From assembly GCA_015179045.1 (NCBI GenBank), contig WHUZ01000011.1, positions 124,001 through 188,000 of the forward strand: a stretch of DNA of 64,000 nt, in the 5' to 3' direction. Below the pieces are notes generated by a model, which did no database searches, was not told where the DNA came from, and was given only the letters and a program-made list of their open reading frames with translations. Position 1 is the stretch's first letter; each line of letters starts with the position of its first letter. Source of the stretch: Kalaharituber pfeilii (Eukaryota > Ascomycota > Pezizomycetes > Pezizales > Pezizaceae). Positions 11,860 to 23,911 of this stretch are shown here, in pieces. A program made the position numbers and the translations under genes.

Positions 11860-14110
11860 TTGTTAGCTGTGTTGACATCTCAACCGTATCAGCCATGCAT
11901 GCACATCATCACATCACTCTCGTCATATATAAGATTCAGAGGCAATGAGTGCTCGATAGGCATATACCACTAGCACTACCGTCACGACATTATCAGTTGC
12001 CTACCTTAAGAAGGATGGCTTTGTACTGCACACATGTGTGAGCAAGAGCATAACTTTGCATAGTACATGAACGAAAAAATACATAGGAGTTGACTGCTTG
12101 ACCTCTGCAGGGGGGGGGGCGCAGGTGGGGGTTTCAAGTCGAGTGGGGCCGAAGCGGGGGGGTATGCAATATAAACCAATAAATGAGATTAACCTTTACC
12201 CCACAGGATTTACAACACCATACAGATACTATCCTGCGTATTCATTTCTGGGCCTCCGTTCGAGTCTATTGCTGGGCGTGCATGATTCCATACCCCCCCA
12301 CAATAGCTCTTTAAAAAAAACGTATACTACGAAGACACAACAAACGCATAAGACAAACAAAAGCTCAGTGCTAGGGTAGGTAAGGAGTAGGAAGAGGAGC
12401 AAGGGGTCAACTCGGTTAGCAGCAAAGTGTGCCAAATACAACGCAGCAAGAAACAAGTAATTAAGTATCGCAGAGTAGTCTTTTTGTTCTAGCTAGTATC
12501 GAGGTGTTATGTTATTTTTTTTTAATAACAATAATAATAATAAAAAATAAAAATAAAAATAAAGTTGAAGTAATTGGAAATACACACAAAAAGTTTACAA
12601 TTTCTGAGGAAAAAAAAATATCCTCGAAGAGTTTACGAATATGCATGCTATCTCCCTAGATGCCCCCCGCTGCTGCTGCTCCTCCACCCCCCCACTCCCC
12701 GTCCCCGTGGGAAAAAAAAAAAAAAAAAAAAAAGGGCTACTCGTCAAATAAATAAACAAAGTAGCTATATATGCAATTTACTTTACATATGCATATCTAG
12801 CAAAACAAAAAAAAAGAAAATACCAAGGGGCAAAAAATTCGCAATAGCAATACATATTTCATTACAGCGGAGGCCACGGATACTTGAGCACCCCTCCGAA
12901 AAAACCGTCTCAGGTAATGTTGATGCTCTTTCTTTTCTCTGTTCTGGTTGTTCCTCGCTCTCGAAGATCTTGTCCTAGATCTTTCTCTCTTTCCGCTTCC
13001 CAATATACCATTGGGTTGAAAGCTTCTCTCTTCAAAGAAGCTCCACTGCTGGCACTGGAAAGCTACTATGAATGTCGAACATCCGTAACATCTTAATCCC
13101 CTTCTCCTTCTTCTCCTCCTCTTCCTCCTCCTCCAATTGCTCTTCTTGCCTTGTTGGCTCAGGCTCCCCCATTACCCTCTCGCTGCACAACATCCGGGCC
13201 TGACACTCACCAGCTCACATACATCCAACTCTTATCCTACCCGCTGCCATCCTAGCGGTCTGTGTAATTCCCATCTCCCCACTTCCGTTCTCACACCGCT
13301 ACCAAAACAGCCAATTGCAACAAGAAAAAAATCCCAAAACAAACAATACAAAAAGGAAAAAGGGAATAATAAAAGGAACGAGGGGGCTTGACATAGTTCC
13401 TAAGCGATGGTAATAAACAGTCAAAAAAATAAGAATATAAAAATTGTAAATAAGAGAAAACTTGAAGGAAGGAGGGTACATATGAAGGTTATGAACGCTC
13501 GTATAAGAGCAAAAGCAAGTGGCAGAGGTACAGAGAAAAGGAAAAACAGAAAAGTACAAGATATATAGTACCAGTTCAAAAGATAAGTAAACTTAGCAAG
13601 GAAACGTTACAATTGGTAGTGGTATGTAAGTATGTATGCTACTCTGCCAGAAAAGTGGCAGCATAAGTAGGAAATGGGGAAATATACATACTATAGATGA
13701 AAAGGGGAGCTAAAATGAACAAGAAAAGGAAGGAAGGATATATATGAAGGTAACGTTTCGTATAATAAGTATGATATGCTACGGCATCTGCTCGTAGCGC
13801 CTCGAAATCAAATGACATTTTGTCGGCTGTACTAAGATGACTGTACCAAATAGCTGATGAATTCCTCAAACCGAAAACAACTCATAGCACCAGACAAGCC
13901 TGCACTTAGCAAAAGGAAAACCATGTATTCAAACCCCACCCCCACCTCACGCAATGCAAGTGCCCAATCCTATATCATTGCGTATCAAATGCTAGCAGTT
14001 TGACAAATTCCGTGTAAAATCTCCTATCATCCCCACACTTCAATTCCACCTGTATTTCGCAACTTGGCCACACCATCATACAACACACAAATGGCTTGAT
14101 AGTTTGGTTT
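11860..14110. other. No gene; low-complexity intergenic DNA
   Basis: The stretch contains an AAT/AAAAT-rich simple repeat at about 12522-12562, an A22 run at 12712-12733 without an attached retroposon body, and long pyrimidine-rich and A-rich tracts. The part nearest 14110 would hold the 3' UTR of the minus-strand Opi1 gene. No coding region is supported. Confidence 0.55.
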
Positions 14111-14117
14111 CCATTTA

Positions 14118-16987
14118 TCAGCTCTCCATCTTCACATCCCCGTCCCTATCGGTCTTCATATCTACCCCCCTCTCTCCATTCTCCGTGATTTGTCCCTTCA
14201 CAGTCGGCTCTTGCCCTGCCTCCACCATCTTCACATCCTCGCCGTCGTCGATGGTCTTGTTATCCTCCGGTTCTCTCTTGCGTCCCAGCTTCTCGAACCA
14301 CTCCTCCGCCCCTACCAGCGCAATTTCGACAAGCTTGCTAACATTATGCATCATATCCAGACCCTCCTTGGCAACGATAATCACCCTCTGAGCGGCAGCG
14401 GCAGGGTCGAGGCCAGAAGAGGTCGGTGTACTCGTGCCACTTGCCGACGTGTCCCCCCTGCCCCGGGAGTATGCGCAACCAAAGCAACCTGAAGCCGCTT
14501 TGGCAAATGCAAAAGTTGGCGCTTGACCATCGCCCTTGTTTCTCCGACGAGTGCGCCACCGGCATAGCTATCGACAACGCTAATAACCCTCTTCAGCGTC
14601 TTCATAACCTCACCCTTCAGGTAATCCATGTGCCCCATCAGCATCTTCCTACGTTCCTGTTCCGCATCTTCACGCACGCTGACTGCGCAGCCTTCATTGG
14701 ATGTAACATTCCTATTTTGCTGGGAGCTACGGGGTGCATGGGGGTTTTCTCCATTGGCTTCGATCGACTGTCTGTTCCTCTCATACTCCTCCAGCACCGT
14801 CTTCAACGTCTCAATGCACTTGCCCAAGTGATTGTTCGCCCAGCGGAGCCAGTCAAGACAGTACTTGAGCGACTTCAGCGACTCCTCAGACATGACACCA
14901 ATCCCCGACGTTGAGAGCATCAGCCTAGTCTGCCATGTTTGTTGTTGCGTATCTTGTTGTTGCTGCTTCTGCAACGCCTTCCGCTCCGCCGGGATGTCGT
15001 TCAAAGACTGCACTCCGCCGTTTGCTTCAGCGTCCTCTCCGTTGCTAGTCTTTCTCTTCTTCGTACTTCCATTCGCATTAATGGGCGGTAACCTCATATT
15101 ATCGTTCTCCACATCACGCCTGCTATTACTGTCAAGTGGCGGCGTCACCGCGGTGTTTGCAAGCGACCTTCGTACCAAACTCTCGAGCCCACTACGCTTC
15201 CCGACCGTTGATACCAGGCCACCAACCGCACCGCCCAAACGACCCTTTGCAACACTCTCTACAGATTCTGCTGCATACCTGAACTTTGGAGATAACGTTT
15301 TGCTAGTGGTATACGCCGCAGCAGAGAGACGCCCCGCTGCAGTTGCTGCACGAAGCACTGGATTCTGATTATTTTGCAGAAGATCCAGAAGGGGCGCATC
15401 TTCCAGATTCTGATACCTCACATACTGGACAGGTGGTTGCAACGGCGAAAGCGGGGAATTGACCCCTGTATTCGTCGATGACGATGAACTGCTGCTACTT
15501 GCTGTCGAAAGACGCAAGTGATTCGGACGGCAAGCGATCCCGCTGTGATTGAGATCTAATTGCACCGGTTAATATTATTACGTTAGTACATGCTTCAGAA
15601 ACCTGTTTTTCATCTCCAAACATATGCATGGTATTCCCAGGGGGAAAGCTTGCAAGCCATCCGGAATATATCAGGCTGCCTGCAGGTGGATGAAGAAACT
15701 GTCCTTGCATTCCGGAACCATTCCGTCATTCCCGTTGAGTCAATGAACAGAACGGCAAAACACCGCCATTCTTGTGTGATACAATACACTTCATCTGGGC
15801 CTCGAATAGAGAGCAGCCGAAGACAAATAGCATGAGTTGACTGAATCCACCAAAGATTCCGCCATTGTTATCGGTTGTAGAAGTGGGTTTAGCGCTCTAT
15901 GCTTGTATGGCCAAGACCAGAGCTAGCATGAGGATGCCGGGTGGAACAAGGGTCTGATGATATGGGGTGGACCATGCGAACCGAAATCCTATCTAATGGC
16001 AAAAGGACGAGACTAGGTAAAAAAGAAATTGCAAGCGAAGCAAGCATACAGCAAAACGTGATACTGGCCCAACTTGATGTGCAGTGAAATGTAGAAATTG
16101 AGAAGAAACTTACCAGCTCTGAGATCACCTAATGCTTCGGCAGCCATTCTCACATCTGGATCCTCCAACCCCAGGCCTAATCCGACATTAGATGTAGGCT
16201 TATGAACCCCGGCAGAACCGTTCATTCCTCCTCCGCACCCACCGCTATCTCCGTTTGGCCTTATAACATCACGATCCCGATCACTATCGATGTTATCAAT
16301 CTCTCCTTGACCCTCTGCGCCAAAGCTTTTCTTCCTCTTTTTCATAGTTCCATTTCCGTGTGATGGGGCTCCAAAAGCGCTGTAATTTGAATTAGGACTG
16401 TTGATCCCTGGGGAGGAAATAATGGAATTAATGGAAAGCTGTCGTGATCGATGGGACTCCAGCCCTGAGCCATACGCGGGCTGGTAGGCAGATTGATTCA
16501 GTGGTGGTAATGATCTCGAGCCGTTGTTAAATTGCGGACTACCTAATGGTGGCAGCGTTCTGCTGTGTGGTAGATCAGAATCATTGGGTTGAGAGGGTGG
16601 CTTCGTTTGTGCGAATTCAGAATAGTTGTCATCAAAACTGTAAGGCATGTCCCTTGAGTTGTCATTTTCTGGTATCGGCATTGGTCGCTTGTTACGGGCA
16701 TAATTCCGCAAGTCTCGTGGAGGCGACAATGGATATGGTTGGTTGTAATGGTTGCTAGTATTTCTGGAAGAGTTTGGTGCGCCAGTACCTACAACCAGGT
16801 TCTTTGAGAAGGGAGGAAGAGTGAGGTCATTCCTGCCGTTGTAAAGGTGCTCCTGTGATGGTGCCCTTGAGTTTAGAGTCATTACGCCAACTGTGAGTGG
16901 TGAATGGTATGGCTGAGAATGTTCGAAAGTATGAGTTGGCGACGGGGTTGGAGAATGAGACCGGTATCTTGTAGCACGAGTAGCCAT
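14118..16987 (-). CDS. Opi1-domain transcriptional regulator (one apparent 1-nt frameshift)
   Basis: Opi1 proteins repress phospholipid (inositol/choline-responsive) genes in yeast; filamentous fungi carry the same domain. Exon 1 is 16987-16114, followed by a 558-nt GT-AG intron (16113-15556). Coding resumes at 15555 and the splice restores the family motif ALGDLRAD. Later hallmarks are DAPLLDLLQNNQNPVL, RSGLESLVRRSLAN, GVMSEESLKSLKYCLDWL, TLKRVISVVDSYAGGAL, and the terminal VAKEGLDMMHNVSKL followed by GAEEWFEKLGRKRE. Basic clusters (KKRKK in exon 1, KKRK in exon 2) could be nuclear signals. The final ~110 codons lie in a different frame. The switch falls at a run of six G on the coding strand (14452-14457), and one extra base there would restore a ~770-aa protein. 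This could be a real mutation, an assembly error or a missed intron. The N-terminal 290 residues are Ser/Pro/Asn-rich and probably disordered. The protein is longer than typical Opi1. Confidence 0.85.
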
Positions 16988-18420
16988 GTTTTATCGCATC
17001 AGGGTCGCCGCTGTAGTGAGGCCGGCACCTGTATGCCTCAAGGATGAGGCTCGGTGACTGCTGGGTGACGGCGGTGTGCAGAACAGTATCGCACGACGGA
17101 AACGCCAACGCAAGGAGTGAGAGGGATCTTCCTTCCCCCTTCAGCTGGCTGCTGCTGTCACTGCCGGTATCCCGTTCCTCCGCCCGCTCACAGCCCGTTA
17201 TTCCTGCTACCTGATTGATAAGGTACGCTATCGATGTAGCCCGCTGCTTCTCGACCCTAAATCGCCCGCTCTCGTCAACTGCGGAAAAATAAGGATTGCA
17301 CAAAAAAAAAGGAAAGAAATGCCACGCTTCTGAATGCCGGAATGTAGAGAAATGGTAAGTTCTAGTGGAATTTGGCTAGCTGGGGTGGGGCGGGGCGGAA
17401 TGTTACTGAGACTCAAAGTTTAAACCGAGGAGATGCCGTGGCTGCCTATCCCAGATGAGATCGAGGGGATGCTGTAAATGATATTGGGTTCTATTAGGAG
17501 GGTCGACTAAAGAAAGAGGAGCCGATGACCGCAAGGGTGGGAATGTGGGGGGTGGGGGGGGGGGGGGGGTGAGGTAGGGTTGCGTGAAGGGCTGTGGCCG
17601 ACACCAATAGCAGGTGTGTCGATTACTGCAGGCAAGGAAGGGCAAGGTCGACGACTAACACAGCAGACAATTGCAGCCCTCACAGCACCAGACGAGACTC
17701 GCCCTTAGCGATGCATGCGACGGCGGATTTCGGGGAGGGAATATGGCGTGCCTGGGGCCAATAGGGACAGTGTTGCTGGGGCGGGAGGGCGGCCTGGGGG
17801 GGGGGGGAAGAGAGGGGGAGGAGGGAGGAGGCAGGAGGGAGGAGGGAGGAGGGAGGGGAGCAGGCGTCGCCTTCGCAGCGGCTGCGTCAAACTGACATGT
17901 GCCGGCTCGGTGACTGCACGGGGGGGGGGAGGGGGCGTGGGCGGGCGTGGGCGTGGGCGTATCGTGGGCGTATCGGGCTCAGAGGATGCGGGCAGCAGGT
18001 GCGCCCTTGCGGCGTGCCTCGCGAGCGCCGCCGCTGGGCTGGCTGGGCGGGCTGGGCGGGCTGGCTGGCTGGCCGTACTCTGGCCGAGCAGGAGCCTGCC
18101 CACGAGTGCCCGTGGCCACGGGCGTCGCTACTGGCTCCCCGGTGCCAGCCAGGTACGGCGTCCCAAGGGAGGCATAAGCACGTATCGCAGCGCAGCACAG
18201 CGTGCACACCGCAAGGCCCCGGACATGAAGACGACAAGTACATACTACTACAGCCATGTATCCTGGCGGGATGGGTCTAATTTGGCCGTTTGGCATGGTG
18301 CGATTGCACGATGGCCGCCGGCCTGAAATGAAAAGCACATGGCGACACGGCTCGCGTTCCTCGCTGCCATCTCCCCCACTCCGCCCGCTCGCCGCATCGG
18401 CTAGGCGCTGTCTATATCAT
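16988..18420. promoter_or_regulatory. GC- and CpG-rich region upstream of the Opi1 gene, with G-run tracts
   Basis: This stretch lies immediately 5' of the minus-strand Opi1 start. It is much richer in GC and CpG than the surrounding AT-rich DNA. It holds a G14-type run near 17555-17568, a G12 run near 17796-17807 and a purine-only GGAGGA tract to about 17862. Near 17939-17965 there are GGGCGT repeats. Many overlapping open frames exist here in all six frames, which is typical of stop-poor GC-rich DNA and not evidence of genes. Confidence 0.5.
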
Positions 18421-21400
18421 GCTCAGTAGATAAGTGCTTGCGCCCGTCTGCACTGGTATGCGCAGCCCGTCATAGCTGAGGAACCTGGCATCCACCCCCC
18501 CCACGTTCAGCACGTTACTACGCATAACAACGGTGTGCTGTTCCTCAGCATCGCCGCAAAGCATACGGTGCCTCTCTGTCAGAACCTGTACCCTCCCCAC
18601 GCCTCCGATCTATGCTCCTCTGCCCCCCCCCCCCCCAGACATGTATCCTCGGGGATCTCTGGTGCAATACATTATCAGCTTGTCACTTCTCAGCTGTTGC
18701 GTTCCTTGCTTTCTGCACGCTGCTCTAAGCCCCCTGCTATAGCTGCTATGGTAGGTAAGAATTGGGTGGTTTAGTGGAGAGCTTTTCCCTTGCGGCTGCT
18801 CACTGCTCACATGTCAAACGCTAACGGCGACTCATGACATCCCCCCCCCCCCCATTCCCACACCATTTTCGCGGCCCCCATGCCATCATGTCGGTTGTTC
18901 ATCTCGCGGCAGTCTTTCCTCCCCCCGTGAGCCTAAAAGCCAGAGTGCTACTAGTATTAGCAAGTCTTCTTCGCCTCTTCATATTCAAGCTATTGACCTA
19001 CCTTCTTTTCCCACCCTAGCATCTTGTCCTCCTGTGTTCTCGTCATGCTTGAAAACATCTGCGCGTATGATAGCTGCAACGACAGTGCAGACCCAAGTAG
19101 TGTAACCTACAAATATACCGATATTTAGTTCAAACCTTATTCCTATTTGCACAGCCACACCATACTAAACATTGAAGCTTCTCATTCCATATGAAGCGGC
19201 GAGATCACACTACATTCACAAACGAGGGATCCCCTCGGAACAGAATTCTGGTGGTTGTTGCCATTCTCTTGGCTATTGCCCCTGCACCCCCCCAAGAAAA
19301 GCCTGTCCCTGACATGTGAACCTGATCTCTTTTACAGAACCCTCCCCCAACAACCCATGTCATCCAAGTACCTAGGCAAGTACTCTCCTGGCTCTTCAGC
19401 TAAAGCTGCATCATAGCGTGCTTGGATCCTTCCAATAGAGCGGCAAGCAGAAGACTGCTGCTAGATTACCCCCAAACGGTGTGTCAGAGGACCTCGGATC
19501 TTGCATCCCGAAGCCGTACTCCGTCTTGTGATTGCGGACAGAGAGGTTTGGTTTTCGAGTGTTTATGCAACCGGTCCGAACTAAGGTTTTGGTGCCTACT
19601 CGCGAAAGCATAGCAAGTTGTCAACGTATCATCGTAGTTATCCATCCTATGGCAGAAAAATTTCTGGTTTCCCAGTTTCTGTTTAATTCAGATGTTGATA
19701 TAGCGCCAATGCATGCTGGACCCTTGGACACGGTCCTCTTGGTGACGTTCAAATCAGTTCTGGATGTACAGTAGCTCATCGGTTATACAGATTCGAAACT
19801 AACATCCCCCCTTTTTTTATTTTCTTATCCATATCCTGTGTTTTCCGTTTATGTTCCTTTTGTCGATCCACAGGCCTCTAGTTCGAGCAGCAATTACGAT
19901 TTGTCTGCTAATCTAGTCTAGCAAGAGTTAGGGTGAGTAGGCTGCTGCTGATCAAATCCAACTCATTCCGAACCCGATCAAGTCATGTGTCCCCACAGCG
20001 GCTATGTAGTTCAAGGAAGAAACAAATTGCTGCTTCATCTGATGGCATGATAGAGTAGCCTCGTAACGCATGAGGGACATCGCCATCGACTGTGATTGGT
20101 GGAGGAAAGCTTTCAACGAAGGCTGGTAAGCTCGAGATTACTTCACCTGAGCTGCTCCAGCACTAACGCCAGAGATGTAAGAGTAGCAGCCTTGTGTTCG
20201 CTCACTGACATGGTCTGGCGCAAAACAAGTGCAAGATGGTGATAGCTGTTCGTATCAACCAACAGCCAAGGAACAGGGTCCGACGCTGGTTGAAAACTTA
20301 AATTCCGATGGTGGTACTCGCTAATAATACTTTCCATTAACATAATATACCGAGCTGTTACGCATACCCTTTCCTAATTGTACCGTTCACCGCTTTTTCC
20401 ATCGACAAAGCGGGTCAATGTCCTACAAGGAATTGCATGTTTCGAATTGAGGTGAGTTGTTGCACCATGTGTTGCGTGGTCTCTTGTTCTCCAGCTATTT
20501 CAAAGGCTGCAAGTTCGCAACCTAGATCGATATCGATACAAGTTGTCTCGAGACTGCTGATACAGATTCAGACCGGGCTGTATATAGACATCCCAAAACC
20601 ATTATCAACCACATCCATTCAATTCACTTGTTCAATAAAAAGCATCTCGCTTTTTCCCCAATAAACCAACGCCCAGGTGTCACTTTCACAAAGAATGGCA
20701 AGAAACTAGTTTTATGTGAGGCCCCGTCGAAATCTGTTCTATGTAAAATTACTATGTTTGAAAAGTTGAAAACATGTGGAGCAGACCGCCTTTCAATAAT
20801 AATTTCTTCTTTTTTTCGAGGAACAGGAGCACTGCGCTTTTATTCGTTGCTTTCATTTGAGCCACTCAAAGTGTGTTCATGCCCTTGATGCTTGCTTTTT
20901 TTTTTTGATTGTAATAAAAATTGTCCTCTGACGCGATGTGATATCACTAGTCCTGATATACCGGTTGGGAATTCGATTCAATAATGCCATCCCTTCAATG
21001 GCCTCACGTGACTAAACAATCAAACATTGAGGCTTTGTTTTCCGATCTATATGAAAGAAGCCGATTTAAAACACCCCAACCATGCTCTTTTTCCCCTCTT
21101 TTGATTTTTTATTCATTGCTTTGAAGTATTATCTTCCTTACTCCGCCAGAGATAAAATAAAGCAGATTCAAAACGCAGGTGATTTTACCCCGCGCGCTGC
21201 GCGGAACATCCCTCCTTGCTGTCCAACCCTAGCATGACGAAGGGGTAAGAGGGTCTTGGGTACTTACGTGGTTCCTGGACAGTCGTTACCGAGTATCGCA
21301 CCCGCTGCGGGGGGGAGGGGGCAGCTAAGTCACAAGGTAAGAGAAGCAAAGGAAAAAAAATAAATAAATAAATAAAATAAAAAAGAGAAAAAACGTTGGG

Positions 21401-23445
21401 TTTCGAGAAGGTCGATCCGTTAGATTTTCTGTGGCTGCGGACGGAGCTCCGATTTTCTAATTCCTGCCACAACATTGCGCTCGTAGGGTGAAGACACGTA
21501 CGCCAGGGGCTGCAGTCTAGTAGCCGAAAAAAGGGTCCTCGTTTCACCTCGATGTGATGATATCACCGTACTCTTCCAACCAGAACTGATATCATATCTT
21601 AGCTGCGTACCCCACAGTTCGCCTGCACTCTGTTTTGAGCTCGAATTAGTTAATATGCTCTGGAGAACAAGATGCCTTAGGCGACAGTACTAATCTTCAT
21701 TCCACGCATGTGCATGTGACTGTCAGCTGTGAGCAAAGGTGTGGGTATCTTTACGTAGTGTCCTGCACCCCCGCTACTTCGTTACTTTCGGCAATAAGCT
21801 GTATCCCCCCACTTCCCCCACCCAATGCGGTCTCACAGATCTGGAATATGGCAGTAGATCGGGTAGGGATCTTCATAGTGGGGATCTAACTAGTAAACAA
21901 GTTGACACATTTATAGTTTGCTGCCTTTCTCTGAACTACAGTTCAGTACGAAAATACTCGCTTGGAAAATGGGTAAATGAGGATAGCATACATTACCCTG
22001 ATAGAAAAAAAAAAAAATCAAGATGAATTGAGATCAATTCGCTCCACGTGATTTTCCCACGGCTCATCGAATGAAGCTCATATGCTTAATTGTATTGGCT
22101 ATTATTGATTGCCGATCCGGCAGAATTGGATGGTCATGTGTAGCAAGACATTTTTACCTAATTCAAGTTTAATCATAAAATTTTCCTTGCTCGTGATTCT
22201 AGTCACATGCAAGACAATTTTCGTTTCACGTGTTTAATCCTTGAACCTAGGATGTGTAGTGGCGCGCCTAGGTTCGCCATCCCAACAACAATCGGGGAGC
22301 TTAGCCGGAAATGATAAAATCCTGTAGGATAGTGAGGTACTGATGATGATAAGGCAACAGTTCGAACGAGAAACAAGTGATAACTTGGGTTGAGGAAATC
22401 TGATTGGAGGAGAAAAATCGAATGTTTTTGAAAACTTTGCAACTTGTAAGGCACATGTGGATGTCTTGACTTAGTTTCGAGAAAGCAATTGTTTGGTGAA
22501 TAATATGCACACTCCAGGGATGAGGACTTAAAAACAGCATTATGTATGACGCGTGGGCTGTATAGAGTAGTCGCTAAAGAAGCTTATCATTTATATTTAT
22601 GGGATAGATTAGTCAGTTTTGCATCACCCAATTTCGAAAGAAGGAGATTGTTTCCCAAAAGCGTAGGCTTCTCGAATCTTGGCATTTCAGGAAATCTTGG
22701 TTGCATTCAATATTGTCCCATTTCCTATTGGACGCGCAGAAAAATGTACGCTACCCTCTGTTGCGGCGCTATGTTTGTATATCTCTTGGAGAGCTATTGG
22801 CTTGAGCGTTAAGGGCGTTTTGAGCAAGTGAGAATGGGAAGTGTTGGCTAAAGCAAGATTAGACGTGTTCAATGTACCTGCTTAATTTATCTTCGTGTGT
22901 GCTTAATGGTGTTTGGCTAGAAGTATGTACAGTATGCAGGGGTCGGAGCGCCCATATATCTGCTGCTATTTCTCAGATCAGTAAGTGATCCTTAAGTTGG
23001 TTGTTTTTTGAGGGAACTTCGTGTCCCTATATACTTCATGCTACCTCTTTTCTTCTATGAACGGTTACAGGTTATGCCCCGTGCACTAGGTATTCTACCA
23101 TTTGTCTTCGGATTAATCGTTCTAAGAATTTATGTTGCATTGCGCATACACCTATGTACGGTGAAACGTATCCCACCACGCGCGTCGGGCAATAGTCTAT
23201 ATAGTATCAGAAGGTTGCCCAAAGCATCGCAACTATGGTATCGTACTCCAGACAGGCAGCCCTACCCTTTTGCAAAGCTTCATACTAAGGACGACTGCAA
23301 ATAGGCTAAGAAACTGCTTACTGCTGGCTTATTAAGCTCATACTACTCACTTCCATCCTTACCCGGATGTAAACTTTTCGGATTATCATTTGAATATCTC
23401 ATTTGCTAATTTCAGACTTCATGTGTATTTTTCTTGATCAAAGAG
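18421..23445. other. No supported gene; gene-poor DNA
   Basis: The stretch holds C-runs near 18627-18638 and 18841-18853, an AAAT repeat near 21354-21380, and otherwise unremarkable AT-rich sequence. Reading frames rarely exceed 100 codons and carry no recognisable domain. No structural RNA was recognised. Confidence 0.5.
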
Positions 23446-23911
23446 TATAGTCTAACCTTGCTATACCGGACCTCGCTATACCGGAAATCTTGCTATACCG
23501 GATGACCTCTGATTCAGACAACCGTTTCCCATCCAAATTGCCCTTGCTATACCGGGCACCCTAACAATACTGGAGCGGTCCAACAAGTACCTCCCTGTCT
23601 TCATACAATTAATATTTGCTATACTGGACACGCTACTACTAATACATCTTAGACTACCCCACTTTACCACTTAGTTTGTTGTTTACCACTCTGTTGGCAT
23701 CACTGCTACTACTACTGCTGCAATTACTGCTGCCATTGATAAAATTGGATTGAGTTAATGTTTGCTACACTTGTTTATTTCCTACTCTAGCAATTTCTAT
23801 ACAAAGCTTCTTTTTCAGCTGCCAAGCATTTTATTCTATACCGGAACCTTGCTATATTGGATGAAAAGTGCCAGATTTTTACTCGTCCGGTATAGCAAAT
23901 GTTAGACTGTA
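23446..23911. mobile_element. 462-bp TA-flanked MITE with ~30-bp terminal inverted repeats (pogo-like)
   Basis: TA at 23446-23447 and at 23910-23911 bracket the element. The left end reads TAGTCTAACCTTGCTATACC and the right end, complemented, reads CAGTCTAACATTTGCTATAC. The match continues for about 30 bp with few mismatches. The motif GCTATACCGG is repeated three more times near the left end and again near 23837, so the subterminal region is internally repetitive. There is no transposase, so the copy is nonautonomous. TA target sites and ends of this kind fit pogo/Fot1-type transposons; that assignment is by resemblance. Confidence 0.8.

Noticed and set aside
12712..12733. A22 run as a possible retroposon tail
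   Set aside because: No family A, B or C body precedes it and no target duplication is visible.
17705..18338. Open frames up to ~200 codons in nearly every frame
   Set aside because: GC-rich, stop-poor promoter DNA. The peptides are Arg/Gly/Pro-rich on both strands without motifs.
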